Below, piece by piece: positions 18,047 to 27,439 of a stretch of DNA of 64,000 bases (position 1 is the stretch's first letter; each line of letters begins with the position of its first letter). The notes under the pieces were generated by a model, which saw only the letters and a list, made by a program, of their open reading frames with translations, made no database searches and was not told the DNA's origin. Where the stretch lies: positions 1-64,000 of the forward strand of contig NZ_JABEQJ010000009.1 of assembly GCF_014174255.1 (NCBI RefSeq), in the 5' to 3' direction. Position numbers and translations under genes: made by a program. This stretch comes from Gluconacetobacter sacchari (lineage in GTDB: Bacteria > Pseudomonadota > Alphaproteobacteria > Acetobacterales > Acetobacteraceae).

Positions 18047-19024
18047 ATGATGGAAATGATGGCGAGACGTTCGCTGATGGTCGGGTTTGGCGGGTACCTG
18101 CCGGACCGGATCGTGACCAATGACGAGCTGGCGGCTCGCCTTGACACTTCGGACGAATGGATCCGAGCCCGTACCGGGATCGGCCAGCGGCATATCGCCG
18201 GGCCCGAAGACAATGCCGTGAGCATGGCGACGGCGGCGGCGGCGCAGGCGCTGGATTATGCCGGCATGCCGGCGGCCGATGTCGGTGCGATCGTGGTCGC
18301 GACCAGCACGCCGGACCAGGCTTTCCCCGCGACCGCGGTCAGGGTGCAGGCCGCGCTGGGGATGCGCGGCGGCTTCGGCTTCGATATCGCCGCGGCCTGT
18401 TCGGGCTTCGTCTATGCGCTGACCGTGGCCGATTCGCTGATCCGCACCGGGCAGGCCGATTCGGCGCTGGTGATCGGCAGCGAAGTCTATTCGCGCATTC
18501 TCGACTGGTCGGATCGCGGTACCTGCGTGCTGTTCGGCGACGGCGCGGGGGCGGTGCTGCTGAAGGCCGGCGATGCCGCGCAGCCGGCCGGAGTCCTGTC
18601 GACGCATCTGCATTCGGACGGCACGATGGGCGACCTGCTTTATGTCGACGGGGCGGTGGGGCTGCGTGAGCAGTCCGGCTTCCTGCGCATGCAGGGGCGG
18701 GATGTGTTCCGCCATGCGGTGGCCAAGCTCTCCTCCTCGGTGGACGAGGTGCTGGCGGCCAACGGGATGACGCATGCCGATGTGTCCTGGCTGGTGCCCC
18801 ACCAGGCCAACCTGCGCATCATCGAGGCGGTTGCCCGCAAACTGGAACTGCCGCCCGAGCGCGTCGTGATGACGGTCGACCGCCATGCCAATACCTCGGC
18901 GGCGTCGATTCCCCTGGCGATGAACGAGGCCGTGCGCGACGGTCGCATCCGCAAGGGCGACCTGGTGCTGATGGAGGCGCTGGGTGGCGGGCTGACCTGG
19001 GGATCGGCCCTGGCGCGGCTCTAG
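18047..19024 (+). CDS. fabH: 3-oxoacyl-ACP synthase III
   Basis: FabH condenses acetyl-CoA with malonyl-ACP to start fatty acid chains. The thiolase-fold triad is intact: C118 in AACSGF, H252 in VPHQANLRI and N282 in HANTSAAS. The 325-residue length is standard. The N-terminus offers several ATGs within four codons (18047, 18050, 18056, 18059) and the true one cannot be fixed from sequence. It follows plsX, so fatty-acid and phospholipid initiation are co-expressed; ihfA lies 118 bp downstream with its own promoter. Confidence 0.97.
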   Translation: MMEMMARRSLMVGFGGYLPDRIVTNDELAARLDTSDEWIRARTGIGQRHIAGPEDNAVSMATAAAAQALDYAGMPAADVGAIVVATSTPDQAFPATAVRVQAALGMRGGFGFDIAAACSGFVYALTVADSLIRTGQADSALVIGSEVYSRILDWSDRGTCVLFGDGAGAVLLKAGDAAQPAGVLSTHLHSDGTMGDLLYVDGAVGLREQSGFLRMQGRDVFRHAVAKLSSSVDEVLAANGMTHADVSWLVPHQANLRIIEAVARKLELPPERVVMTVDRHANTSAASIPLAMNEAVRDGRIRKGDLVLMEALGGGLTWGSALARL

Positions 19025-19105
19025 GCCGCGCCCTTCCGCATTGCGTCCCGCTCGTGTGGCGCCGGACGCCGAGCGTGAAAAAACGTCCGTGCTTAACGCA
19101 TTGAA

Positions 19106-19134
19106 TTGACGCGCCGTCGTCGCATGCCATAGCT
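19106..19134 (+). promoter_or_regulatory. Sigma-70-type promoter before ihfA
   Basis: TTGACG (19106-19111) and ATAGCT (19129-19134) are spaced by 17 bp. Transcription would start near 19141, only a base or two from the ihfA ATG at 19143. Confidence 0.5.
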
Positions 19135-19142
19135 TCGGCTGT

Positions 19143-19460
19143 ATGAGCACCGTCACCCGCGCCAGTCTGGCAGAGCATATCTACAGTCAGGTCGGACTCT
19201 CTCGCAATGAGTCTGCCGACCTTCTCGAGCATGTGCTCGAACGGGTCGCGAAGGAGCTTGAGGGCGGGAATACCGTTAAAATCAGCGGCTTCGGGACCTT
19301 TTCCGTCCGTCAGAAGGGACGCCGGACCGGCCGTAACCCCAAGACGGGGGTCGAAGTGCCGATCCTACCGCGATCGGTCCTGGTCTTCCGCCCCAGCCAG
19401 CTTCTGCGGGCGCGGGTCAATGGCCGGCAGGTCGACGGCACCGAGGATGACGGTGAATGA
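19143..19460 (+). CDS. ihfA: Integration host factor alpha subunit
   Basis: IHF alpha forms a heterodimer with IHF beta that bends DNA sharply. The 105-residue protein has the HU/IHF fold: [20 protein letters not shown] at the start, [14 protein letters not shown] near residues 46-59, and the DNA-inserting arm [12 protein letters not shown] near 64-75. The ATG at 19143 fits the family N-terminus, yet no ribosome binding site is visible before it and a promoter lies immediately upstream, which suggests a leaderless message. The stop overlaps the MerR gene by four bases, an arrangement typical of alphaproteobacteria. Confidence 0.96.
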   Translation: MSTVTRASLAEHIYSQVGLSRNESADLLEHVLERVAKELEGGNTVKISGFGTFSVRQKGRRTGRNPKTGVEVPILPRSVLVFRPSQLLRARVNGRQVDGTEDDGE

Positions 19461-20104
19461 ACACGCTCAACGCGGGGCAGGATGACTGGCCGGAGCCCGG
19501 TCTGCCGGAGCCGGGTGAGGCCGCCGACCCCCATCTGCTGGATGACGCGGCCGGCGCGGGCCGCCTGAAGAAGGCGCCCCATGCCTTCCGCACCATCAGC
19601 GAGGTCGCCGACGAGCTGCACGTGCCCCAGCATGTGCTGCGCTTCTGGGAAACGCGGTTCAGCCAGGTGCGCCCGCTGAAGCGCGGTGGCGGGCGGCGTT
19701 ATTATCGCCCGGACGATATCGAATTGCTGCGGCGGATCTCGGACCTGCTCTATGTGCAGGGCTACACGATCAAGGGCGTGCAGCGCATGCTGCGCGAGGG
19801 CTGCGAGCCCGATGTCGCCGCCCTGGGTGACGCCGCGGAAGACGCCGATCTGTTTCATCACGATTCGCAGAGTGCCGCTGCGGTGGCCGAAATCGAACCG
19901 GCGGTGGAAACCGATATCGAGACGGTGGCGATCGTGACGATTGAAGACGACTCGCCGGATACAGCTCCTGTGGTGCCGGATGAGGAATCGGTCGCAGGCC
20001 CTTCGGAGATCGAGCGAATCTCTCGCGAGAACCTGATCCTGAAGGATAGTCTGCGTGGGATTCTGGTTGAATTGCAGGCCCTGAGGCGGCTGATTCCGGT
20101 CTGA
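19457..20104 (+). CDS. MerR-family transcriptional regulator
   Basis: A 215-residue regulator with a MerR-type winged helix at residues 45-115: [22 protein letters not shown] is the recognition part and [15 protein letters not shown] the wing. It lacks the cysteine sensor residues of metal-responsive members. The C-terminal half is acidic and low in complexity, ending in a helical segment that could dimerise. It is translationally coupled to ihfA, as in most alphaproteobacteria, where this conserved gene remains uncharacterised. Confidence 0.88.
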   Translation: MNTLNAGQDDWPEPGLPEPGEAADPHLLDDAAGAGRLKKAPHAFRTISEVADELHVPQHVLRFWETRFSQVRPLKRGGGRRYYRPDDIELLRRISDLLYVQGYTIKGVQRMLREGCEPDVAALGDAAEDADLFHHDSQSAAAVAEIEPAVETDIETVAIVTIEDDSPDTAPVVPDEESVAGPSEIERISRENLILKDSLRGILVELQALRRLIPV

Positions 20105-20128
20105 GCCGGATTTGCTGTCCGTGATGGG

Positions 20129-20157
20129 TTGCGGAGCGCGGCGCGCGCTGCTACACG
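20129..20157 (+). promoter_or_regulatory. Candidate promoter of tRNA-Pro
   Basis: TTGCGG (20129-20134) and TACACG (20152-20157) are 17 bp apart and end 19 bp before the mature tRNA. The GC-rich spacer next to a stable RNA would suit stringent control, but this is only a pattern match. Confidence 0.4.
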
Positions 20158-20176
20158 GCGTGTCGTCGCAGACGGA

Positions 20177-20250
20177 CGGGCAGTAGCGCAGCCTGGTAGC
20201 GCATCAGTCTGGGGGACTGGGGGTCGTGGGTTCGAATCCCGCCTGCCCGA
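20177..20250 (+). tRNA. tRNA-Pro (anticodon GGG)
   Basis: A complete cloverleaf can be drawn. The acceptor CGGGCAG (20177-20183) pairs with CTGCCCG ending at 20249, with discriminator A at 20250. The D arm is GCGC/GCGC. The anticodon stem TCAGT/ACTGG encloses loop CTGGGGG with anticodon GGG at 20211-20213. The T arm contains GGTTCGAATCC. The CCA end is not encoded. It reads CCC and CCU codons. Confidence 0.96.
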
Positions 20251-20302
20251 TATTCCCGTCTGCGACCATTTTCCCTGAATTTCCCCGAATCATCTATCGG
20301 CA

Positions 20303-21466
20303 TCATCTATCGGCCAGGTCGTCGATTTCCTCGCGGCCGGCGCGCGTTGGGTCCTGGATGCGGTCGCGCGTCCAGTTGCGCCAGATCAGGTGCAGGACCG
20401 ACATGATGGCGGGCCCGATGAACAGGCCCAGCAGGCTCCAGCTTTCCACCCCGCCGAGAATGCTGGTGAGCACCCACAGGAAGGGCATCTGGGTCGATCC
20501 GCCGATCAGCGCCGGCCGGACGAAATGGTCGGCGAAGAAGATGACGGCCATGCCCAGGCAGAAGATGACGATGGCGGCGATGACCGTGCCCTTGACCAGC
20601 AGCGCCAGCGAGACCAGCGCGACCGCGACGACGGCGCAGAACGGGATCATGGCCGCCACGGCGGTAAAGACACCGAACAGGAACGGATGCTGCGCGCCGG
20701 CGACCAGATAGGCGATGCCCATCAGCGCGCCCTCGCCAAGGCCCACCAGCACCAGCCCCGCCACCGTGCCGTGGATCGAGGCGACGATCTGTTCGGCGAT
20801 GGTCTCGCCCCGCTTGCCGAAGGCCCGGCGCGAGACCACCAGGCATTGCCGCGTTACGGTCTCGCCGTCCTTGAGCAGGAAGAACAGGGTCAGGATCGTG
20901 AAGACGAACAGCAGGCCGCGATGGAAGATCTGCGTCCCGACCTGCTGCGTCATCCGCATGCTGCGTCCGACATTGAAGGAATGCAGCAGTTCCGAGACGT
21001 CGTCCGGGTCCTGCAGATGCTGCTGCCACCAGCTGGTGATGGCCGAGGCGCCGGCCGGCAGGCGGCGGAGCCAGCGGGGGACGGGCACGCCGGAATGGCG
21101 CGCGATGTCGGCCCAGTTCAGCACGCCCTGCGCCTCGCGCCCGGCTTCCAGCGCGAACAGGCCCATCGGGATCAGGAAGATCAGGGCGATCGCGGTGGTG
21201 AACAGCAGCGGCAGCAGGACGCCGCCGGGCCGGAGTTTCCAGCGGTCGCGGATCGCGACATAGGGCGGCCAGGCGGCGATGGCGAAGATGGCGCCCCAGA
21301 TCAGCGACGGCAGGAAGCCGCGAACCGTATAGAGCCCCAGCAGGACGAAGGAGGTGGCCAGCAGGCCGCGGGCGATGCGCTGCACCTTGTGGCGCTCGCG
21401 CATCTGGCGGAAGGGAGACCGATCCATGGGCGGGACGATCGCGGGGCTGGCGGGGTCCGTCATCAT
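20303..21466 (-). CDS. AI-2E/PerM family membrane transporter
   Basis: A 387-residue inner-membrane protein of the AI-2E transporter (PerM, YdiK) family, a group including quorum-signal exporters and Na+/H+ exchangers. It has an N-terminal pair of helices (residues 33-75), another near 85-105, a soluble middle region of about 90 residues, and a C-terminal cluster of helices from about 190 to 370 with VLVGLGEGALMGIAYLVAG. The ATG at 21466 follows AGAGGATC; a second ATG is one codon later. It lies 17 bp after the oligopeptidase gene and is probably co-transcribed. The substrate is unknown. Confidence 0.85.
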   Translation of the reverse strand: MMTDPASPAIVPPMDRSPFRQMRERHKVQRIARGLLATSFVLLGLYTVRGFLPSLIWGAIFAIAAWPPYVAIRDRWKLRPGGVLLPLLFTTAIALIFLIPMGLFALEAGREAQGVLNWADIARHSGVPVPRWLRRLPAGASAITSWWQQHLQDPDDVSELLHSFNVGRSMRMTQQVGTQIFHRGLLFVFTILTLFFLLKDGETVTRQCLVVSRRAFGKRGETIAEQIVASIHGTVAGLVLVGLGEGALMGIAYLVAGAQHPFLFGVFTAVAAMIPFCAVVAVALVSLALLVKGTVIAAIVIFCLGMAVIFFADHFVRPALIGGSTQMPFLWVLTSILGGVESWSLLGLFIGPAIMSVLHLIWRNWTRDRIQDPTRAGREEIDDLADR

Positions 21467-21483
21467 GATCCTCTGCTCGGGCG

Positions 21484-23562
21484 TCACGGGCGGTTCGTGC
21501 CATCCACCGCCCAGATGGCGAAGGCCTGGATCAGGGCGGCTTCCTTCAGCGCGTCGAAACGCCCCGAGGCGCCGCCATGGCCCGCTTCCATATTGGTGCG
21601 CAGCATGATGGGACGGGATGAAATGCTGTGGACGCGCAGCCGGGCGACCCATTTCGCCGGTTCCCAATAGGTCACGCGCGGATCGGACAGGCCGCCGATG
21701 GCCAGGATGGCGGGGTAGGGGCGTGGCCCGACCTGTTCGTAGGCGGCGTAGCCGGCGATCAGGTCATAGGCTTCCGGATCTTCCAGCGGGTTGCCCCATT
21801 CCGGCCATTCCGGCGGCGTCAGGGGGAGGCTGGTGTCCGACATGGTGTTCAGTTCGTCCACGAAGGGCACCACCGCCACGATGCCGGCGAACAGGTCGGG
21901 GCGCATGTTGGCGATCGCCCCCATGACCATGCCGCCGGCCGAGCGGCCGTCGCCGACGATGCGTCCGGCGCTGGTAAAGCCGGTGGCGGCCAGATGTTCG
22001 GCGCAGGCGATGAAATCGGTGAAGCTGTTGGGCTTGTTGCGTCCGCGCCCGCCGAGAAACCAGTTCCAGCCTTTCTCGGACCCGCCGCGCACGTGGGCGA
22101 CGGCGTGGAACCAGCCCCGGTCGACCAGGCTGAAGACCCCGGTGGAGAAGCTCGGCTCGATCGCATGGCCGTAGGCGCCGTAGCCATAGAGCAGCAGCGG
22201 GGCGGAGCCGTCGCGCGGCGTGTCGTGTCGCCCCAGTACGGTGACCGGCACCTCGGTGCCATCGGGGGCGCGGGCCGTGAGGCGCCAGCATCGATAATGC
22301 GCGGGATCGTGGCCCGACGGGACTTCCTGGCTCTTGAGCAGGTGGCGGGTCCGGGTCCGCATGTCATAGGCGAGCCATTGCCGTGGCGTGGTCGGCGACT
22401 GGTAGACATAGCGCAGTTCGGCCGTGTCGTATTCGTAGGAGCCCGAGAAGGACAGGACATAGGCGTCTTCGTCGGACGACAGCACATGATCCGGCCCGTC
22501 GGCCGGGCGGATCACCAGCGCGGTGTTGGCGTCGCGGCGCTCGCGCCAGACCAGATGGCCGGCAAAGGCGATGCAATCGGTGATGTAGCGGCCGGGCTCG
22601 TGGGGGACCAGGTCACGCCAGTTGGCCCGCGACGGCGCGGTGTCGGGCGTTTCCATCAGCTTGAAATCGACCGCGCCATCGGCATTGGTCAGGATCGCGA
22701 ACCGGTCGCCCCAATGGCTGATCGTGTAGAGTACGCCGCTGCGGCGTGGCTCGACGCATATCGGATCGGCTTCGGGGCGGCTGGCGGGGATGAGCCACGA
22801 TTCCGACGTGTCCTGGTTGGCGGCGGAGATGACGATCCAGCGTCCGGAGCGGCTGGCCTCCACCCCGATGAAGAAGCCTGGGTCGGCTTCCTGGTAGACC
22901 AGCACGTCCTCGGCGGTGCCGATGCGGCGGCGATAGATTTTCGTCGGGCGGCCATGCGCGTCGCGCCAGGTCCAGAACAGGTAGCGCGCGTCGGGCGAGA
23001 AGGCGAAATTGCCGCTACAGCTTTCGATGGGCGGGCCGACCGGCGTGTCGCCCGCGATGTCGCGGATGATGACGCGGTAGACTTCGGAGCCCTGGCTGTC
23101 TTCCGCATGGGCGAACAGGCGGTGGTCGGGGCTGTGCGTCGCGGTGGCGACGGCGAAATAATCGTGGCCCCGGGCCGCGCGCTGGACATCCAGCAGGATG
23201 GTCTCCTCGTCCGGCCGTCCGGCCGGATGACGGGCATGGATCGGGTGCTGCGCCCCGGTGTCGTAGCGCAGGTAATAGCGCCAGGGACCGTGCGGCAGGG
23301 CGGGGTAGGTCTCGTCCTCGCGGATGCGGGCGCGCATCTCGGCGACGATGGTGGCCTGCAACGCCTCGGTGGGGGCCAGGATGGCGGCGGTGTAGGCGTT
23401 TTCGGCCCGCAGATGGTCCGCGATGTCGGCGCGCAGCACCGACGGATCGCGCAGGACCTCCTGCCAGTTCTCGTCCTTCATCCAGCCATACTCGTCCACG
23501 CGCACACGGCCGAGCTGCGTGATGGTCTGGGGCTGCCTGCGGGCGACCGGGGCGGTGGTCAT
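21484..23562 (-). CDS. ptrB: Oligopeptidase B (protease II, S9A)
   Basis: A 692-residue serine peptidase that cleaves short peptides after basic residues. The N-terminal beta-propeller is followed by the hydrolase domain with S541 in GDGRSAGG, D627 in GLSDPRV and H662 in EAGHGGASG. The family insert YGAYG near the domain start and the conserved WFHAVAHVRGGSEKG stretch are present. No signal peptide is seen, so it acts in the cytoplasm, unlike the exported S9A enzyme at 7.9-10.1 kb. ATG 23562 follows GGAGAGAG. The AI-2E family gene lies 17 bp downstream. Confidence 0.93.
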   Translation of the reverse strand: MTTAPVARRQPQTITQLGRVRVDEYGWMKDENWQEVLRDPSVLRADIADHLRAENAYTAAILAPTEALQATIVAEMRARIREDETYPALPHGPWRYYLRYDTGAQHPIHARHPAGRPDEETILLDVQRAARGHDYFAVATATHSPDHRLFAHAEDSQGSEVYRVIIRDIAGDTPVGPPIESCSGNFAFSPDARYLFWTWRDAHGRPTKIYRRRIGTAEDVLVYQEADPGFFIGVEASRSGRWIVISAANQDTSESWLIPASRPEADPICVEPRRSGVLYTISHWGDRFAILTNADGAVDFKLMETPDTAPSRANWRDLVPHEPGRYITDCIAFAGHLVWRERRDANTALVIRPADGPDHVLSSDEDAYVLSFSGSYEYDTAELRYVYQSPTTPRQWLAYDMRTRTRHLLKSQEVPSGHDPAHYRCWRLTARAPDGTEVPVTVLGRHDTPRDGSAPLLLYGYGAYGHAIEPSFSTGVFSLVDRGWFHAVAHVRGGSEKGWNWFLGGRGRNKPNSFTDFIACAEHLAATGFTSAGRIVGDGRSAGGMVMGAIANMRPDLFAGIVAVVPFVDELNTMSDTSLPLTPPEWPEWGNPLEDPEAYDLIAGYAAYEQVGPRPYPAILAIGGLSDPRVTYWEPAKWVARLRVHSISSRPIMLRTNMEAGHGGASGRFDALKEAALIQAFAIWAVDGTNRP

Positions 23563-23656
23563 CGTCTCTCTCCATCGCTGTCCGACCGGAAGCCGGGACG
23601 AGGCGCGACCATACAAGACCGTCCATGGAAGTGACAGGGGCCCCGCGCGGCGTGTC

Positions 23657-24097
23657 TCAGAAGGCCTGGCAGCCGGCGCGCAGGACCAATCCCACGGATT
23701 GCTGCTGGAAGTCGCGACGATACTGGGCGCGGACGGCGTCCAGCCGCGCGGCCAGGCCGGGGGCGCGGGCGTCGGCGGCGATCCAGACGATGCGCGATGG
23801 TTCGGAGGTGATCCGCAGGCTGGTCCGGTCCCGCCACTGGCCGCTGGCCTGGAACACGCTCAGCCCGTCGGGAAAGCGCGGCGTGACGGCGCGGGACAGG
23901 AAATCGTGCCATTCCGCGTCGGTGATCGGGCGGCCGTCGGGCCGGCTCAGGCCGAACAGCAGCGAGATCTCGATGCCCGGGCGGGCGCCGAAGCGGGCGC
24001 AGGCCAGATCGTCGCCCGCCGGCCCGTCATGGGCCGCCGGCGCGCACGAGGCCAGCAGGGATGATGCCGCCAGAAGGCATGCCGCGACCGCGCGCAT
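23657..24097 (-). CDS. DUF3574 lipoprotein
   Basis: A 146-residue predicted lipoprotein. The signal peptide ends in the lipobox LLASC (C18). The mature part matches the DUF3574 pattern: LLFGLSRPDGRPITDAEWHDF near residues 46-66 followed by VTPRFPDGLSVFQASGQW near 71-88. The family has no known function and is usually envelope-located. Its ATG overlaps the last base of the Nudix stop (TGATG), so the two are coupled in one transcript. Confidence 0.8.
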   Translation of the reverse strand: MRAVAACLLAASSLLASCAPAAHDGPAGDDLACARFGARPGIEISLLFGLSRPDGRPITDAEWHDFLSRAVTPRFPDGLSVFQASGQWRDRTSLRITSEPSRIVWIAADARAPGLAARLDAVRAQYRRDFQQQSVGLVLRAGCQAF

Positions 24098-24948
24098 CAG
24101 GCGAAAGCCGGATTGTCGAGCCCGGACAGGCCCGCGCGCAGGCGGCGTCCGCCGGGACTGTCCGGATCGATCAGCCTGTGGCGCAGGAACAAATCGATCA
24201 GGACCAGGTTGACGTTGAACTTGAAAGCGTCGCCGTCACGCACGATCCGCCAGGCCTCGCGCAGGGGGATCAGCATGAAGGATTCGACCTCGCCATCCGT
24301 GGGGACGGGCACGAAGTCGGGCGGCAGGTCGAGGTCGTAGCAATGCAGGACATCGCGGCGCAGCCCCTCCGGCCGGTCCATGGCGTAGCGGATGCAGGCC
24401 GCCGGGGTGGCCCGGGCGATCAGGCCGGGGGCGATGCCGGCTTCCTCGGCCGCTTCCTTCTCCAGCGCCTGCCGGGGCGTGTGGCCGGCGGGGATGCCGC
24501 CGGCGACCAGATGGTCGAGCTTGCCGGGGTCCAGCCGCTTGGTCATGGCGCGGCGGCCGACCCACAGATGCGGGCCGTCCGGGTGGCGGACCAGCCCGTT
24601 CATATGCACCCCGTGCGCGATGAGCCCGAACAGCGGCAGCGCGCCCCGGTCGATGCGCGCGACCGGGGCGGCGTCGGCGGTGGGGGCGACGTCGAACATT
24701 TCGTGGTGGGAGCGGTAGACGCCGTTGGCGGCCAGCGTCTCGCCCAATGCCTCCAGCGCGGCCGGGTCGTCCAGCACCAGCGCGCCCGACAGACGGCGCA
24801 GGCCGCGCCGCTCCAGTTCGGGCACCAGATCGGGCGCGATCCAGCCGGCCGGCGCGTCGCCCAGGCGAAAGGGCGCGCGCGCGCCGGGCAGGCGCGCGGT
24901 ATTGCAGGAATCGAGATGCCGGATGAAAGGGGCGGCGTCCGATGTCAT
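24097..24948 (-). CDS. Nudix hydrolase with DUF4743 N-terminal domain
   Basis: A 283-residue protein related to the Nudix part of fungal and bacterial thiamin-diphosphate-kinase-like proteins. The first about 110 residues form the DUF4743-type region (FRLGDAPAGWIAPDLVPEL), and the Nudix box lies near residues 160-182 as GGIPAGHTPRQALEKEAAEE. In it the usual first Glu is His and the usual REU is KEA, while the metal-binding EEAGI end is kept, so activity is likely but not certain. The substrate is unknown. I use ATG 24948 (GGAGCAGACC before it); ATGs at 24963 and 24975 are alternatives. It is divergent from the Atm1-type exporter. Confidence 0.82.
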   Translation of the reverse strand: MTSDAAPFIRHLDSCNTARLPGARAPFRLGDAPAGWIAPDLVPELERRGLRRLSGALVLDDPAALEALGETLAANGVYRSHHEMFDVAPTADAAPVARIDRGALPLFGLIAHGVHMNGLVRHPDGPHLWVGRRAMTKRLDPGKLDHLVAGGIPAGHTPRQALEKEAAEEAGIAPGLIARATPAACIRYAMDRPEGLRRDVLHCYDLDLPPDFVPVPTDGEVESFMLIPLREAWRIVRDGDAFKFNVNLVLIDLFLRHRLIDPDSPGGRRLRAGLSGLDNPAFA

Positions 24949-25076
24949 GCGGGTCTGCTCCATATGCGTGGCCATGGCATACCGGGCGGGTGAGGGTGTG
25001 ACAATCCTGCCGCGTGGTGGGCCGCAGCGGAGGACGGGAGTTTGCAAATCGACCCTCGCATGCCACATCGGATGGC

Positions 25077-26939
25077 ATGACACCGCCCTCATCCTCCGAC
25101 CGGGCCGCGCTCGGACGCCCCGTGCATGCGACCCTGCGCGCCCTGCTGCCTTATCTCTGGCCCCGTCACGATGTCGGTACCCGGGCGCGGGTGGTGGGGG
25201 CCTGCCTGCTGCTGGTCGCCGCCAAGATCGCGACGATCGCCGTGCCCTATGTCTACAGCCTGGTGGTCGACGCGCTGCATCACGGGCCCGGCACCATGGA
25301 CGGGCTGACGATTCCCATGGCGCTGATCGTCGGATACGGGATGCTGCGCCTGATGTCGGCGGGCATGGGGGAATGGCGGGATGCGCTGTTCGCCCCGGTG
25401 CGCTTCCATATCAGCAGCGTGGCGGCGATGCGCAGTTTCCGCCACATGCATGCGCTTTCGCTGCGCTTTCACCTCGACCGCCAGTCGGGCGGCGTGACGC
25501 GGGCGATCGCGCGCGGGACCGAGGCGATCGAGACCATCCTGCGGGTGGGCGTGTTCAACATCGTGCCGACGCTGATCGAGGCGCTGATGGTGATCGCCGT
25601 CATCTGGCGCCTGTTCGACTGGCGCTATGCCGCGATCATGCTGCTGGCGGTCGCGGCCTATGTGGGCTTCACGATCGGGTTCACCTCCTGGCGGATCGGC
25701 ATCCGCCGCGAGATGAACGAGATCAACAGCGAGGCGAGCTGGAAGGCGCTGGACAGCCTGCTGAACTACGAGACGGTGAAGTATTTCGGCAACGAGGAGC
25801 ATGAGAGCCGCCGCTACGAGGAAACCCAGCTTCGCTACGAACGGGCGGCGGTGCGGACCCAGCTTTCGCTCAACGGGCTGAATTTCGGCCAGGCGGCGAT
25901 CATCGCCGTCACGCTGACGGTGGTGATGCTGCTGGCGGCGCACGATGTCGGGCAGGGGCGTCTGACGGTGGGGCGGTTCGTGCTGATCAACACCTATCTG
26001 ATGCAGCTTTATCTGCCGCTCAATTTTCTCGGCAGCATCTATTCGTCGCTGCGCACGTCGCTGGTGGACCTGGAACAGATGTTCCGGCTGATGGAGGAGG
26101 CGCCCGACGTGAAGGACCGGCCGGACGCGATCGAACTGCCCGGCCGGCTGGACGAGGCGCCGGCGGCCGCGATCCGCTTCGAGCATGTCCGCTTCGGCTA
26201 CCGGCCCGACCGCGAGATCCTGCACGATGTCAGCTTCAGCGTGCCGGCGGGTGGACGCGTGGCCATCGTCGGGCCGACCGGGGCGGGCAAATCGACCATC
26301 AGCCGGCTGCTGTTCCGGTTCTATGACGTGACGTCGGGCCGGGTGGTGATCGACGGGCACGACGTGCGCGCCTATCGTCAGGCGGCGCTGCGGGCGGCGA
26401 TCGGCGTGGTGCCGCAGGATACCGTGCTGTTCAACGACACGATCGGCTACAATATCGCCTATGGCCGGCTGGGAGCGTCGCAGGAGGAGATCGAGCACGC
26501 GGCGCGGCTGGCGCAGATCCATGACTTCATCGCCAGCCTGCCGGACGGCTATGCGACCCGGGTGGGCGAGCGGGGGCTGAAACTGTCGGGTGGCGAGAAG
26601 CAGCGCGTCGCCATCGCCCGGACCATCCTGAAGAATCCGCGTATCCTGATCCTGGACGAGGCGACCAGCGCGCTGGACACCCATACCGAGCAGGAAATCC
26701 AGGTCGCGCTGCGGACCGTCTCGGCGGAGCGGACGACCGTGATCATCGCCCATCGGCTGTCCACCGTGATCGACGCGGATGAAATCCTTGTGATGGGGGA
26801 CGGGGTGATCAAGGAGCGTGGCACGCATCGCAGCCTGCTGGCCCGCGACGGGCTCTATGCCGGCATGTGGGCCGCCCAGGCCGAGGAGCGTGGAGAGGAT
26901 GCCGGCCAGGCGGCGGTGGGGGCTGGTCTTCCGGCCTGA
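25077..26939 (+). CDS. Atm1-type ABC exporter
   Basis: A 620-residue half-transporter of the ATM1/HMT1 family, with about six membrane helices in residues 40-330 and one nucleotide-binding domain after about 370. Motifs are the Walker A GPTGAGKST, signature LSGGEKQRVAIARTI, Walker B ILILDEATSALD and the switch IIAHRLST. The stretch NYETVKYFGNEEHE in the membrane domain is a hallmark of Atm1-like proteins, which in alphaproteobacteria export glutathione-linked sulfur species or metal conjugates. Homodimerisation is expected. ATG 25077 keeps a family-like N-terminus. It is divergent from the Nudix gene. Confidence 0.9.
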   Translation: MTPPSSSDRAALGRPVHATLRALLPYLWPRHDVGTRARVVGACLLLVAAKIATIAVPYVYSLVVDALHHGPGTMDGLTIPMALIVGYGMLRLMSAGMGEWRDALFAPVRFHISSVAAMRSFRHMHALSLRFHLDRQSGGVTRAIARGTEAIETILRVGVFNIVPTLIEALMVIAVIWRLFDWRYAAIMLLAVAAYVGFTIGFTSWRIGIRREMNEINSEASWKALDSLLNYETVKYFGNEEHESRRYEETQLRYERAAVRTQLSLNGLNFGQAAIIAVTLTVVMLLAAHDVGQGRLTVGRFVLINTYLMQLYLPLNFLGSIYSSLRTSLVDLEQMFRLMEEAPDVKDRPDAIELPGRLDEAPAAAIRFEHVRFGYRPDREILHDVSFSVPAGGRVAIVGPTGAGKSTISRLLFRFYDVTSGRVVIDGHDVRAYRQAALRAAIGVVPQDTVLFNDTIGYNIAYGRLGASQEEIEHAARLAQIHDFIASLPDGYATRVGERGLKLSGGEKQRVAIARTILKNPRILILDEATSALDTHTEQEIQVALRTVSAERTTVIIAHRLSTVIDADEILVMGDGVIKERGTHRSLLARDGLYAGMWAAQAEERGEDAGQAAVGAGLPA

Positions 26940-27006
26940 ACGGGGGCATTTTGCGCCCGGCCGCGCCGCCCGCATGGCGCGCGGCATATGACGGAGAGAG
27001 GATGAC

Positions 27007-27288
27007 ATGGCGGAGACGGACGGCGAAGGACCCGCGCTGGGCCAGGATGGATCGGTTCCCGAGGAACTGAGCCATTGCGGCGCCGTGGTCGACAAGGCCA
27101 TCGAATACATGCTGGGCGAGAACCTGCCGCCGATCGCCATTTCATCGGCTCTGTTGGGCGGCGCGCTGGGGCTGCTGGCCCGCACCATGGACCAGGGGAC
27201 GATGCTGGCGATGCTGGAAAACGCCATTCACAGCGTGCGGTCGGGCGACCTGCACCCCGACCGTGACAAGGTCGCGCGCCCCGAGTAA
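27007..27288 (+). CDS. Small conserved-looking protein of unknown function
   Basis: A 93-residue protein I do not recognise. A strong ribosome site (GAGAGGATGAC) precedes ATG 27007, which supports real translation. The middle is an amphipathic, hydrophobic stretch near residues 33-65 (LPPIAISSALLGGALGLLA) that could be a single membrane-associated helix or a buried core. Both ends are charged. It lies 67 bp after the Atm1-type exporter and may be co-transcribed with it; the rpmB promoter starts downstream. Confidence 0.6.
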   Translation: MAETDGEGPALGQDGSVPEELSHCGAVVDKAIEYMLGENLPPIAISSALLGGALGLLARTMDQGTMLAMLENAIHSVRSGDLHPDRDKVARPE

Positions 27289-27343
27289 GGGAAGGGGCCG
27301 GAAGGGGATTCGGGCGAAAACGCCGCGAATCGTGCCTTTCGGC

Positions 27344-27372
27344 TTGACGAGGCGCGGTAGCTTGGCCATAAG
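27344..27372 (+). promoter_or_regulatory. Sigma-70-type promoter of rpmB
   Basis: TTGACG (27344-27349) and CATAAG (27367-27372) are 17 bp apart, about 68 bp before the rpmB start, giving a leader of about 60 bases. Confidence 0.5.
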
Positions 27373-27439
27373 CCGCGCCTAATCTTGACGATCGTTGCCG
27401 GGCATTATGCCTCGGCCCCAGTTATCCGAGGATGATACC

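Noticed and set aside
25089-27227. 712-codon minus-strand frame opposite the ABC exporter
   Set aside because: It mirrors the exporter gene and shows no domain; the exporter carries all ABC motifs.
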